DNA from: Actinacidiphila yeochonensis CN732
GTDB taxonomy: Bacteria; Actinomycetota; Actinomycetes; Streptomycetales; Streptomycetaceae
Length of the DNA stretch: 64,000 nucleotides
Direction of reading: 5' to 3'
NCBI RefSeq assembly: GCF_000745345.1
Contig: NZ_JQNR01000005.1
Location: 1,550,001-1,614,000 of the forward strand
Shown here one piece after another: positions 54,640 to 62,331 of this stretch. A model generated the notes under the pieces. It did not search any database and had not been told where the DNA came from. It saw only the letters and a list, made by a program, of their open reading frames with translations. The translations under genes and the position numbers were made by a program. Positions within the stretch are counted from its first letter, which is position 1. The number at the start of each line of letters is the position of its first letter.

Positions 54640-55287
54640 ATGGGCTTTCTACGTGATACCGGTGCATCTCTGTTCGCCAGCGCTCTTTTCGTGGCACTGG
54701 CGTGGGCACTGTCGAAGACCGCCCGTCGCTTCCTGCGTGGCCTTGCCGCTCACCTACTCCACTTGGATGTCGAAGAGGTCTTCCGCAACAGCCGTGAGGC
54801 GGCGTCTGACATCAAACGGGAGCTCAGCCGGGCACGTGAAGTGTCCATCCTGACTGGCCGCGGCGCCGAGTTGCAGCGCGACTCGTTCGAGGAGCTGCTT
54901 CTCCGGTGTCAGGCTCGGCGCTGTCGCTGCCGGATCCTGCTGCCAAAACTGGACGTTGCGGCAGGCGAGGCGAACTGGATCACTAACCGTGAGGAGGAGA
55001 TGCAGGCCTTCGACGCTGCTTTCGGCACCGGCCTACTGCGTCGCCAGATCGCAGCAACCTACGACTACCTCGCTCCCCTTTCGGTTGTAGGACACCTCGA
55101 GGTACGCGACTACAGCGTTCCGCATATCGGTCGGATCGTCGCAACCGAGCGGGTCCTCTACCTGACTCCCTACACGGCAGACCGGCATGGCAGAGAGTCG
55201 ACCGTGATCAAATACCGCCGCGGGGAGACGTACGACTTCCTGATGCGTCTAGTGGACAAGCTTTGGGCGGCGTCCGGACCGGCGTGA
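54640..55287 (+). CDS. Membrane-anchored PLD/DUF5919-like protein
   Basis: This 215-residue protein has one N-terminal membrane segment (about 8-25) followed by a basic stretch. The soluble domain has the pattern VSILTGRGAEL, CRCRILLPK, HLEVRDYSVPHIGRIVATERVLYLTPY and a C-terminal FLMRLVDKLW. This resembles the PLD-like fold of DUF5919 domains found on Streptomyces XRE regulators. No complete HKD phosphodiesterase motif is visible, so it may bind a nucleotide or lipid rather than cut. It starts 43 bases after the NTPase gene and is probably the third gene of the operon. Confidence 0.65.
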   Translation: MGFLRDTGASLFASALFVALAWALSKTARRFLRGLAAHLLHLDVEEVFRNSREAASDIKRELSRAREVSILTGRGAELQRDSFEELLLRCQARRCRCRILLPKLDVAAGEANWITNREEEMQAFDAAFGTGLLRRQIAATYDYLAPLSVVGHLEVRDYSVPHIGRIVATERVLYLTPYTADRHGRESTVIKYRRGETYDFLMRLVDKLWAASGPA

Positions 55288-55456
55288 GCTCCTGGGGCAC
55301 TCGGTCGCCACATGCAAAGCGCTCTTCCAGCAGCACGGATTCAGCACACATGGGTGCGGGAAGCCCTGCGTAGCATTGGCAACAAACGAGAGCTGTTTCT
55401 GCTGGTCAGCCATACATCGGCCGCATCACCGCAGGTCAGCGTCCCGCCCTGAGGGA

Positions 55457-55547
55457 TCTTGTAAAGCGTAGGTCGTCGGTTCGAACCCGACAGGGGGCTC
55501 CACATCCGCCCTGGTGAGGGCGGCTCTCCCGGCGTCGGCCGCGGTGG
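55457..55547 (+). repeat. attR-like copy of the 91-bp direct repeat
   Basis: This copy carries the tRNA-Thr 3' half (anticodon loop to CCA) and the tRNA terminator hairpin but lacks the 5' half, so it is not a functional tRNA. One base differs from 45941-46031. Confidence 0.85.
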
Positions 55548-55597
55548 CTTGCTGCTGGCCTGCCCCGGTTCCGGTCTCGTTCGGGGTGTACTTCCGG

Positions 55598-55936
55598 CGT
55601 GGGCAAGAGCCGCAACCCGGATCTGACCTACCTGCCGGCTGAGGTCCTGGAGGCCACGGACAACCAGGTCCCGGCGGAGAGCGCGGCCATCGCCGTCGAG
55701 TTGGTGTCGCCGTCGAACCCGGAGAACGACTGGGTGGGCAAGGTCAGGGACTACCCGGTGATGGGAATTCCGCTGTATCTCGTGGTCGACGCCAGGCTGA
55801 AGTCCGTCACCCTCTTCAGCCGCCCCGATGGCGGGAAGTACCACCGCCGCGAGGACGCCGATTTCGGCGAGAACCTGCACATCCCCAACCGTTCGACTTC
55901 GACCTGGACACCGCGACGCTGCTGCCCTACGCCTGA
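55598..55936 (+). pseudogene. Uma2-family (DUF820) endonuclease-like remnant
   Basis: The frame encodes VELVSPSNPENDWVGKVRDY, GIPLYLVVDA and RPDGGKYHR, the core of the Uma2/DUF820 restriction-endonuclease-like family. The normal N-terminus is missing. The natural C-terminal FDFDLDTATLLPYA appears in another frame after about 55895, so the gene is both truncated and frameshifted. It lies just outside the second repeat. Confidence 0.7.
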
Positions 55937-56092
55937 GCGTTCGCCTGCTCGGCACGGATTCAGCGCGCATGGGCGCGGGAACCAGCATGCAGAGAACGGC
56001 CAGGTCAGGGGTGGTGCCCCCGCCTGACCCTTCGTGGCTGCTGGACGTCTCGTCGGACGTGTCCGACCCCGCGCGCCTGGCCGGGGGCAGGG

Positions 56093-57034
56093 TCACTGCG
56101 GGTGGTGCGCGGTCCAGTCGTCGAGGGCGGCGATGAGGGCGGGGCGGACCTCGTGATCGAGGAGGTCGGCGTGGCTGCGGAGCTTGCCGGCGATCTCGGT
56201 GAGGGCTCCCGGGTCGAGGCCGATGATCCAGCGGCCGTCGCTGACCTGGAGGTTGGCGACGGGGACGCGGAGGCCGGGGTTTGGGTGGTTGGGGGCGCAG
56301 TGGATGCTGGGTTCGAAGACCGCGTCGTCCTCAGTGTCGTCCCACCGGCCGGGTGCGGTGATGGGCATGGTGGGGCCGTCGAAGAGACTGCGGTGGTCGA
56401 TGAGGGCGAGCCGTTGCGGCAACTCGTCCGGCGGTACGTCGGTCTCGGTGGGGTCGTCCTCGGCCCAGGCGGGCAGGTACCCGGAGGCCGAGGTCCCGTC
56501 GGTGGCGGTGATCGTCCAGGTCCCCGGGGTACTCCACGGCGCGGGCTGTTTCCCGGGTGCGGTCGCGCCGGGTGCGGTGGGGGTTCCCACCTCGAACCAG
56601 ACGACCTTGCCGGCGGGGTCGTCGGCGCTGCCCCAGGCGGTGGCGAGGGCGTCGACCAGGAACAGGCCCCGTCCGCCCTCGGAGTCCGGCGACGCCTCAC
56701 GCGGTCGGGGTCGTACGGGGCTGGTGTCGGTGACCTCGACTCGAACCCGCGTGCCGTCCGATCGGACAGCGACCGCACACGTGGTGCCGGCGTACCGAAC
56801 GGCGTTGGCGATCACCTCACCGGACAGCAGTTCCAGGTCTTCGAGCTGCTCGTTCGGCAGAGCCAACCGCCATTCCCGAACGATCCGCACGACCGTTCGC
56901 CGAGCGCTCACGACATCTGCCATGACCGGCTGAACCAGGAACTCGGACGAGGTGACAGGCCGCCACGACCTTACGGCCGCTTCCTGGCGGCCGGCCTGTG
57001 GCGATGCCATGTGCGGAGAACCATGACTGGGCAT
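56093..57034 (-). CDS. HATPase-domain regulatory protein (RsbW-like), copy 2
   Basis: This 313-residue paralogue of 46354-47226 has N box LLSGEVIANAVRYA, G box DSEGGRGLFLVDALA and the same accessory module (LPAWAEDDPTET, NLQVSDGRWIIGLDPGAL, SHADLLDHEVRPAL). The N-terminus is longer; ATG 57034 follows AAGGGG, while ATG 57010 is also possible. A GACCGGT-rich palindrome upstream probably places it under the adjacent GntR protein. Its targets, if it acts as an anti-sigma factor, are unknown. Confidence 0.8.
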   Translation of the reverse strand: MPSHGSPHMASPQAGRQEAAVRSWRPVTSSEFLVQPVMADVVSARRTVVRIVREWRLALPNEQLEDLELLSGEVIANAVRYAGTTCAVAVRSDGTRVRVEVTDTSPVRPRPREASPDSEGGRGLFLVDALATAWGSADDPAGKVVWFEVGTPTAPGATAPGKQPAPWSTPGTWTITATDGTSASGYLPAWAEDDPTETDVPPDELPQRLALIDHRSLFDGPTMPITAPGRWDDTEDDAVFEPSIHCAPNHPNPGLRVPVANLQVSDGRWIIGLDPGALTEIAGKLRSHADLLDHEVRPALIAALDDWTAHHPQ

Positions 57035-57113
57035 GCCAGCCCCACCCCTTCGTCAACACAACCCGAAACACGGCGCATCGGATGCACCGGGTGACTGATC
57101 GTCACAGAAAATA

Positions 57114-57147
57114 GACTGGACCGGTGGACCGGTGGACCGGTCCAGTC
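57114..57147. promoter_or_regulatory. GntR operator cluster 1
   Basis: GACTGGACCGGT and ACCGGTCCAGTC form perfect 12-base outer arms around another GGACCGGT unit. It lies upstream of the minus-strand HATPase gene, next to a TATTTT -10 candidate (57108-57113, minus). A GTGAC/GTCAC inverted repeat follows at 57091-57105. Confidence 0.65.
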
Positions 57148-57259
57148 AAGTCGCCTCCTCCTGCTGTCGCCGTTCAGGTACGAGGCGGGTCGGCTCGTCG
57201 TCCTGCCCGCGATGGTGAATCGAGGCGGCGCTACTTGCGGATTCCCAACAGCTGGCTGG

Positions 57260-57976
57260 TCACATGGGATAGGTGTCTGTCTGCTCCCACAATGACCCGG
57301 CCGTGACGCCTTCCTCGCATACCAGGGGACGACCGTCTTGGTCGTAAGCGGTGTGCAGCACGACGGCCACGGCGGCCGGGATGTCCAGGCGCAGGTGATG
57401 GGCCTGCTCGGCGGTGGCGAGTTGGACGGTTGTCACGTCGACTCCCTCTGCGGGGGAACGCCTCGTCTGCCGACTGACGTACCTCGTGGTGCCCTCGGCG
57501 ATCGGCGCATGCTGTTCCAGGCGTGGCGCCTGGGCGACCACCTCCAGCGGAAACCACGCCTCGACGTAGCTGTGCGGCGTGCCGTCCAGTAGTTGCATCA
57601 GCCTGGCGCGACGCAGCGCGTGTGCGCCGGCGGGCAGGTTGAGCGCGGTGGCGATGTGCGCCGGCGGAGTGGTTCGTTCGGGATTGCCGACGCGCGTGAA
57701 CGGCATGCCACCCGCCACTCGGGCGCTTCCCGCCCTCCGGTTGCCGGCGGGCCGCCCGATCGCGGTCTCGGCCACCACGAAGCCGGTGCCTTGGCGTGCC
57801 TCGACCACGCCGTCGTTGCGGAGAACGTCCATCGCCTTGACCACTGTTGCCCGCGACACCTGCCACTGTTCGGCGAGATCCCGGCCCGAGGGGAGCGTCT
57901 CTCCGGGAGGGAACTCGCCGCTTGCCATCCGGACACGCAGGGACTCTGCGATCTCTTCGTACTTCAGTAGTGCCAT
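57260..57976 (-). CDS. GntR/HutC-family regulator
   Basis: This 238-residue regulator has an N-terminal winged helix (YEEIAESLRVRMASGEFPPG, LPSGRDLAEQWQVSRATVVKAM, VVEARQGTGFVV) and a C-terminal UTRA ligand-binding domain (LMQLLDGTPHSYVEAWFPL, VCEEGVTAGSLW). It would bind a small effector and release DNA. ATG 57976 has a GAGGAAC site. GGACCGGT operator units occur on both sides of the gene, upstream of the HATPase gene and of the divergent methyltransferase gene. Confidence 0.92.
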   Translation of the reverse strand: MALLKYEEIAESLRVRMASGEFPPGETLPSGRDLAEQWQVSRATVVKAMDVLRNDGVVEARQGTGFVVAETAIGRPAGNRRAGSARVAGGMPFTRVGNPERTTPPAHIATALNLPAGAHALRRARLMQLLDGTPHSYVEAWFPLEVVAQAPRLEQHAPIAEGTTRYVSRQTRRSPAEGVDVTTVQLATAEQAHHLRLDIPAAVAVVLHTAYDQDGRPLVCEEGVTAGSLWEQTDTYPM

Positions 57977-57999
57977 AGTTCCTCGTAAGGTCGCGGGCT

Positions 58000-58015
58000 G
58001 GACCGGTCCACCGGT
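58000..58015. promoter_or_regulatory. GntR operator cluster 2
   Basis: GGACCGGTCC is followed by ACCGGT between gntR and the divergent methyltransferase gene. It overlaps the expected -35 region of a GATACT (58022-58027) leaderless promoter, fitting repression of both genes. Confidence 0.65.
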
Positions 58016-58033
58016 GCGGAGGATACTGCCGCC

Positions 58034-58843
58034 ATGGCGTCCCCCGAGCTGGCACCCGAGGTCACCACCTTCTACACCCATGTCTTCGACGAGGGGAGCC
58101 GGCTGACCTCGTCCGCCGACGGGCGGCTCGAACTGCTGCGTACGCGGGAGCTGTTGCGCCGCTTCCTGCCGGAGCCGCCCGCCCGGGTGCTCGACGTCGG
58201 GGGCGGTACGGGGGTGCACGCGCGGTGGCTGGTCCAGGACGGCTACGAGGTGGATCTGGTCGATCCCGTCGCCCGCCACGTCGAGCAGGCGCGCCAGGTG
58301 TGCGCGGCCAGCCTCGGGGACGCCCGCGACCTCGCCGCCGAGGACGCGTCGTACGACGTGGTGACGCTGCTCGGCCCCCTGTACCACCTGCCTGACCGGG
58401 ACGAACGGCTCCAGGCGCTCGGTGAGGCGGTGCGGGTCGCCCGTCCGGGTGGACTGGTCGCGGCGGCGGCGATCAACCGCTACGCCTCCGTCTTCGAACA
58501 CACCGCGCTCGCGCACCTGCACACCGAGCGCCTGCGGGAGTCGATCGCGGACGTCCTCGCCAGCGCCAGCTACGACGGCCGGCGCGGCTTCACCGTCTCC
58601 TACTTCCACCGCGCGGAAGAGCTGGCCGACGAACTCGGCGCCGCGGGCCTGCGCGACGTGCGGGTGTTCGGCGTCGAGGGGCCGACGTGGTCGTTGCTCA
58701 AGGCCGTCGAGCAGAGCACGGGCGCCCCGCCGAGCGAGGAGCTCTTCGCGTCCGCCCTCACCGCGGCCCGCCTCGCCGAGCCCTACCCCGAACTCCTCGC
58801 CGCCGGCTCCCACCTCCTGGCCGTCGGCTTCGCGGACAGCTGA
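58034..58843 (+). CDS. Class I SAM-dependent methyltransferase
   Basis: This 269-residue methyltransferase (Methyltransf_11/25 type) has motif I VLDVGGGTGVHARWL, acidic motif II DLVDPV and a post-II segment YDVVTLLGPLYHLPDRDERLQAL, followed by RPGGLVAAAAINRYAS. The substrate is unknown; similar proteins include small-molecule and arsenite-type methyltransferases. ATG 58034 lies six bases after a GATACT hexamer, consistent with a leaderless mRNA controlled by the GntR site. Confidence 0.88.
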   Translation: MASPELAPEVTTFYTHVFDEGSRLTSSADGRLELLRTRELLRRFLPEPPARVLDVGGGTGVHARWLVQDGYEVDLVDPVARHVEQARQVCAASLGDARDLAAEDASYDVVTLLGPLYHLPDRDERLQALGEAVRVARPGGLVAAAAINRYASVFEHTALAHLHTERLRESIADVLASASYDGRRGFTVSYFHRAEELADELGAAGLRDVRVFGVEGPTWSLLKAVEQSTGAPPSEELFASALTAARLAEPYPELLAAGSHLLAVGFADS

Positions 58844-58892
58844 CCGTCGCGCGCACCGAGGGGGCGAGGCTGCCGCCCTGGGCGGGGCGGGC

Positions 58893-60269
58893 TCAGTCCA
58901 GGGCGGCTGCCTTGCGCAGCAGGACGGACCGTTCGGGGGCGTTGCGGCACAGGCCGGCGGCGAGTTCCAGTTCGGCGCGGGCCTCGGCGGTCCGGCCCAG
59001 GCGGGCGAGGAGCTCGCCGCGCACGCTCGGGAGCAGGTGGGAACCGGAGAGGCGGCCGGAGGCGGCCAGTTCGTCGACCATGGACAGCGCCTCCCGGGGA
59101 CCGCTCGCCATCGCCACGGCCACGGCCCGGTTCAGCTCGACGACGGGCGAGGGCGCCACGCGGCCGAGCGCCTCGTAGAGGAGGACGACACGCTCCCAGT
59201 CGGTCGCCCGCACCGAGGGCGCCGTCGCGTGACAGGCGGCGATCGCGGCCTGAAGGCCGTACGGCCCCAGGCCCCGGCTGCCTGCTGCGGCCCGCCCAAG
59301 TGCGGCGCGGCCGCGCCGGATCGCCGCGCGGTCCCACAAGCGCCGGTCCTGATCCTCCAGAAGCACCGCCTCCCCGTCCGGCCCGGTGCGTGCCGGAAAG
59401 CGCGCGGCGGTGAGCTCGAAGAGCGCGAGCAGGCCGTACACCTCGGGCTCGTCCGGCAGTACCGCCGCGAGCGTCCGGGCCAACCGGACGGCCTCGTAGG
59501 CGAGATCGGGACGCAGCAGGCGGTCGCCGGCCGTGGCGGTGGAGCCCTCGGTGAAGATCACGTACAGGACGCTCAGGACGCCGCCGAGCCGGCCGGGCCG
59601 GTCCTCCGGCGCGGGCACCTCGAACGGGACTCGCGCCGCGGCGATCGTCTTCTTCGCCCGGGTGATCCTGGCCTGGACGGTCGGCACGGGCACGAGGAAC
59701 GCCCGGGCGATCTCCTCGCTGGACAGGCCCCCCACCACGCGCAGGGTGAGGGCCACCCGGGCCTCGGGCGAGAGCACCGGATGGCAGGCCGTGAAGACCA
59801 GGGCGAGGACGTCGTCGTGGACCCGGTCCGGGTCCCATGGCAGATCGTCCGGCCGGCCCGCCGCGGTGGCCGCGCCCGAACTGGTCTCGCCCTCGGCCAG
59901 CCGGCCCGCCAGCAGGGCGTACCGCTCGTCCAGGGCCGACGCGCGCCGGAAGGCGTCGATGGCGCGCCGCCGAGCGGTCGCCAGCAGCCAGCCCACCGGA
60001 CTGGCCGGCGCGCCGTCGCGCGACCAGGAGACCAGTGCCTCCGCCAGCGCCTCCTGCGCGACGTCCTCGGCCAGCGCGAAGTCGCCGGTGTAGCGGGCCA
60101 GCGCGCCCACGATCCGCGCCGACTCGATCCGCCAGACGGCCTCGACGGCCCGCCGCGCCGGACCGGCGCTCGACGGACCGGCGCTCGGCGGACCGGCGTC
60201 GGCCGGGGGTGTCCGCGGCGGATCGTCGTCGGCCGGGGGCGTCAGAGCTGCCCCGTCTGCTCGCGCCAT
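58893..60269 (-). CDS. ECF42-like RNA polymerase sigma factor with TPR-like extension
   Basis: This 458-residue sigma factor has region 2 (GDFALAEDVAQEALAEALVSW, PVGWLLATARRRAIDAFRR) and region 4 (LTLRVVGGLSSEEIARAFLVPVPTVQARITRAKKTI). A ~230-residue C-terminal helical extension follows that replaces an anti-sigma factor. This architecture and an adjacent YCII/DGPF gene define the ECF42 group. ATG 60269 lies inside the end of the YCII gene (28-base overlap), so translation is coupled. The inducing signal is unknown. Confidence 0.88.
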   Translation of the reverse strand: MARADGAALTPPADDDPPRTPPADAGPPSAGPSSAGPARRAVEAVWRIESARIVGALARYTGDFALAEDVAQEALAEALVSWSRDGAPASPVGWLLATARRRAIDAFRRASALDERYALLAGRLAEGETSSGAATAAGRPDDLPWDPDRVHDDVLALVFTACHPVLSPEARVALTLRVVGGLSSEEIARAFLVPVPTVQARITRAKKTIAAARVPFEVPAPEDRPGRLGGVLSVLYVIFTEGSTATAGDRLLRPDLAYEAVRLARTLAAVLPDEPEVYGLLALFELTAARFPARTGPDGEAVLLEDQDRRLWDRAAIRRGRAALGRAAAGSRGLGPYGLQAAIAACHATAPSVRATDWERVVLLYEALGRVAPSPVVELNRAVAVAMASGPREALSMVDELAASGRLSGSHLLPSVRGELLARLGRTAEARAELELAAGLCRNAPERSVLLRKAAALD

Positions 60270-60661
60270 GCCCGCTCCCTGACGATCCACTCGTTGTCCT
60301 GTGGGAACTCGTCGATGCCCGGCACCCGGCGGACCTCGCACTTCGACCCGGGGAAGGCGGGCAGCCGCTTGGCCCACTCGACCGCCTCCTCCTTCGACGC
60401 GACGTCGATCAGGTAGAAGCCGCCGAAGAGCTCCTTCGTCTCACCGTACGGGCCGTCGGTCACCACCGGGGTCTCCCCGCTGAAGTCCACCACCACGCCC
60501 TGGGACGGATCGTCCAAGCCCTCGGCGGCCACGAGCACGCCCGCCCGGATCATCTCCTCGTTGAGGCGTCCCACCACTTCGAGCATCTCGTCGAACGGCG
60601 TCTCCGCCATCTTCGCGACGGACTCGTCCGTGCCCCGCATGATCAGCATGTACTTCGCCAT
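60242..60661 (-). CDS. YCII-related (DGPF-type) protein
   Basis: This 139-residue protein has the YCII fold signature with the DGPF-type motif VTDGPYGETKELFGGFYLID. It begins MAKYMLIMRGTDE. DGPF proteins are the conserved targets and partners of ECF42 sigma factors; their biochemistry is unresolved. It is first in a two-gene operon, overlapping the sigma factor gene. Confidence 0.9.
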   Translation of the reverse strand: MAKYMLIMRGTDESVAKMAETPFDEMLEVVGRLNEEMIRAGVLVAAEGLDDPSQGVVVDFSGETPVVTDGPYGETKELFGGFYLIDVASKEEAVEWAKRLPAFPGSKCEVRRVPGIDEFPQDNEWIVRERAWREQTGQL

Positions 60662-60832
60662 CGTCGGCCTCCTTGGTCGGGGTCGCCTCTCGACCCTCTC
60701 TATCCCAGGTCGAACGGCGCCGTCGCGTATCGACACGGCAGACGGAGATCGAGCGTTTTTCTCGGCGGGCGTCCTCGCCCCGCCCCGTGGGCGGGCAGGG
60801 AGAGGAAGCGGGCGGAGCCGCCCGCCGGGCGG

Positions 60833-61234
60833 TCAGCCGCGGGGGCCGCTGATCCGCTCGGGCTGGATCACGTAGAGCACCCGGACCTGGTCGCGGCCGC
60901 CGAACCACGGGTACGGCCCGCCCAGGTACTTCTTGGCGAGCGCCTCGATGTGGTCGACCGCGCCCTCGGTGGTCACCTGGACGACCCGGCCGCGGATCTG
61001 GACGTAGGAGGACGGGTCCGAGGGGTCGGAGACCGCGACGGCCACCCGTGGATCGCGGGCGATGTTCCGGGTCTTCTGGTGCGACTCGACGCTGTTGATC
61101 AGGACGTTCTCGCCGTCGGTGTCGACCCACGTCTGGGTGAGCTGGGGCGAGCCGTCGGGCATCGTCGTGGCGATGTAGCAGGTGCTGGGGCGGCGCAGCA
61201 GCGCCACCACCTCCGGGCTGAGCGGGACGGGCAC
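60833..61234 (-). CDS. PPOX-class (F420/FMN split-barrel) protein
   Basis: This 133-residue split-barrel protein of the pyridoxamine-phosphate-oxidase-like class has CYIATTMPDGSPQLTQTWVD, NTRNIARDPRVAVAVSDP-like (here KTRNIARDPRVAV) and VQIRGRVVQVT segments. In actinomycetes many bind F420 and reduce diverse substrates. GTG 61234 is favoured because GGAGAAC lies a few bases upstream and the fold starts there; ATG 61285 would add 17 unrelated residues. Confidence 0.85.
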   Translation of the reverse strand: MPVPLSPEVVALLRRPSTCYIATTMPDGSPQLTQTWVDTDGENVLINSVESHQKTRNIARDPRVAVAVSDPSDPSSYVQIRGRVVQVTTEGAVDHIEALAKKYLGGPYPWFGGRDQVRVLYVIQPERISGPRG

Positions 61235-61319
61235 GGGAGTTCTCCACGGTTCGGTACGGCGCGGTGCTGGGCCAACCGTAGCCATGTCGGGGGCAGTTGC
61301 GGCGCCGGGTCCGTACCGG

Positions 61320-61388
61320 CGTGCCGGTGGCGGTGCCGGTTCTGTTGCCGGTCCTGGTGGCGGTTCTGGTGCCGGTTCTGGTTCCGGC
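61320..61388. repeat. 12-bp degenerate tandem repeat
   Basis: GCCGGTTCTGGT-type units are repeated about five times in the spacer between the PPOX gene and the divergent methyltransferase gene. Confidence 0.75.
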
Positions 61389-61448
61389 GCAAGGGCCGCT
61401 CTCCGATGGCCGGTTCGGGCCGGGCGGTCCGCTGGCAGGATGGCGGGC

Positions 61449-62180
61449 GTGACCACCTCCGATGACCAGAAGCAGCGTCAGGCGAACTCGTTCGGAGCGG
61501 CGGCCGACGCCTACGAGCGGGGCCGCCCGCCCTATCCGCCGGAGGCCGTGGCCTGGCTGGTGCCCGACGAGGCGCGGGTCGTGGTCGACCTCGGCGCGGG
61601 CACCGGCAAGCTCACCCGGGCCCTGTCCGCCCCCGGGCGGGAGGTCGTCGGGGTGGAGCCCTCGGCCGGTATGCGCGAGCGCTTCGCCCGCGTCCTTCCC
61701 GGGGTGCGCGTGCTGGACGGGACGGGCGAGTCGATCCCGCTGCCGGATGCCAGCGCGGACGCCCTGGTCTACGCGCAGGCCTGGCACTGGGTGGACCCGG
61801 AACGGGCGGTCCCCGAGGCCGCCAGGGTCCTGCGCCCGGGCGGGAGGCTGGCGCTGGTGTGGAACTTCCGCGACGGGTCCGTGCCCTGGGTCGCGGAGCT
61901 GGAGCGGCTCCTGCGGGACTGCGCCGCCTCCCCGACGGAGGACGACCAGGTGGAGAGGGTGGGCGAGCCCTTCGGGCCGGTGGAGCGGCGGGAGTTCCGC
62001 TGGAGCCACCCGGTGGCCGCCGACGAGGTCGTGGACATGATCGCCTCGCGCAGCTACGTGATCACCCTGGAGCCCGCGGCGCGCGGGGAGCTCCTGCGGC
62101 GGGTGCGCGCGTTGCTGGACGCGCGGCGGCCGACGGAGATGCCCTACGTGACGATGTGTTACCGCACGCGTCTCGGGTAG
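61449..62180 (+). CDS. Class I SAM-dependent methyltransferase
   Basis: This 243-residue protein has the N-terminal FGAAADAYERGRPPYP segment typical of the UbiE/trans-aconitate-like group. Motif I is VVDLGAGTGKLTRAL, motif II VVGVEPS, then DALVYAQAWHWVDPERAV and RPGGRLALVWNFRD. The substrate is unknown. GTG 61449 lies six bases after a CAGGAT hexamer and is favoured as a leaderless start; ATG 61440 is in frame but overlaps that hexamer. Confidence 0.88.
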   Translation: MTTSDDQKQRQANSFGAAADAYERGRPPYPPEAVAWLVPDEARVVVDLGAGTGKLTRALSAPGREVVGVEPSAGMRERFARVLPGVRVLDGTGESIPLPDASADALVYAQAWHWVDPERAVPEAARVLRPGGRLALVWNFRDGSVPWVAELERLLRDCAASPTEDDQVERVGEPFGPVERREFRWSHPVAADEVVDMIASRSYVITLEPAARGELLRRVRALLDARRPTEMPYVTMCYRTRLG

Positions 62181-62331
62181 TCCTGTAGGTGGCTTCACGT
62201 GGTCGTGTGACCGCGCACTGTGTCCGATGGCGGGTCGGAGCAGGTCAAGGGGGCGCGGGAGGGTTCGCCCCGCTCTCCGGGTGGCTGAGGGGCGGATTTC
62301 GGCCATGGGGGGGGGTGGGCGGGGCGGGCTT

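Larger units (their letters stand above)
45941..55547. mobile_element. tRNA-Thr-borne genomic island, integrase not visible
   Basis: The interval is bounded by the 91-bp tRNA-derived direct repeats, as an element inserted by tRNA-directed recombination would be. The intact tRNA is on the left. Cargo includes a HATPase regulator, an XRE-TPR regulator, cutA and a three-gene NTPase conflict system whose base composition is visibly more AT-rich than the flanks. No recombinase, excisionase, replication or transfer gene is seen, so the element is decayed or depends on an integrase in trans. The alternative is a segmental duplication of the tRNA region. Confidence 0.65.
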
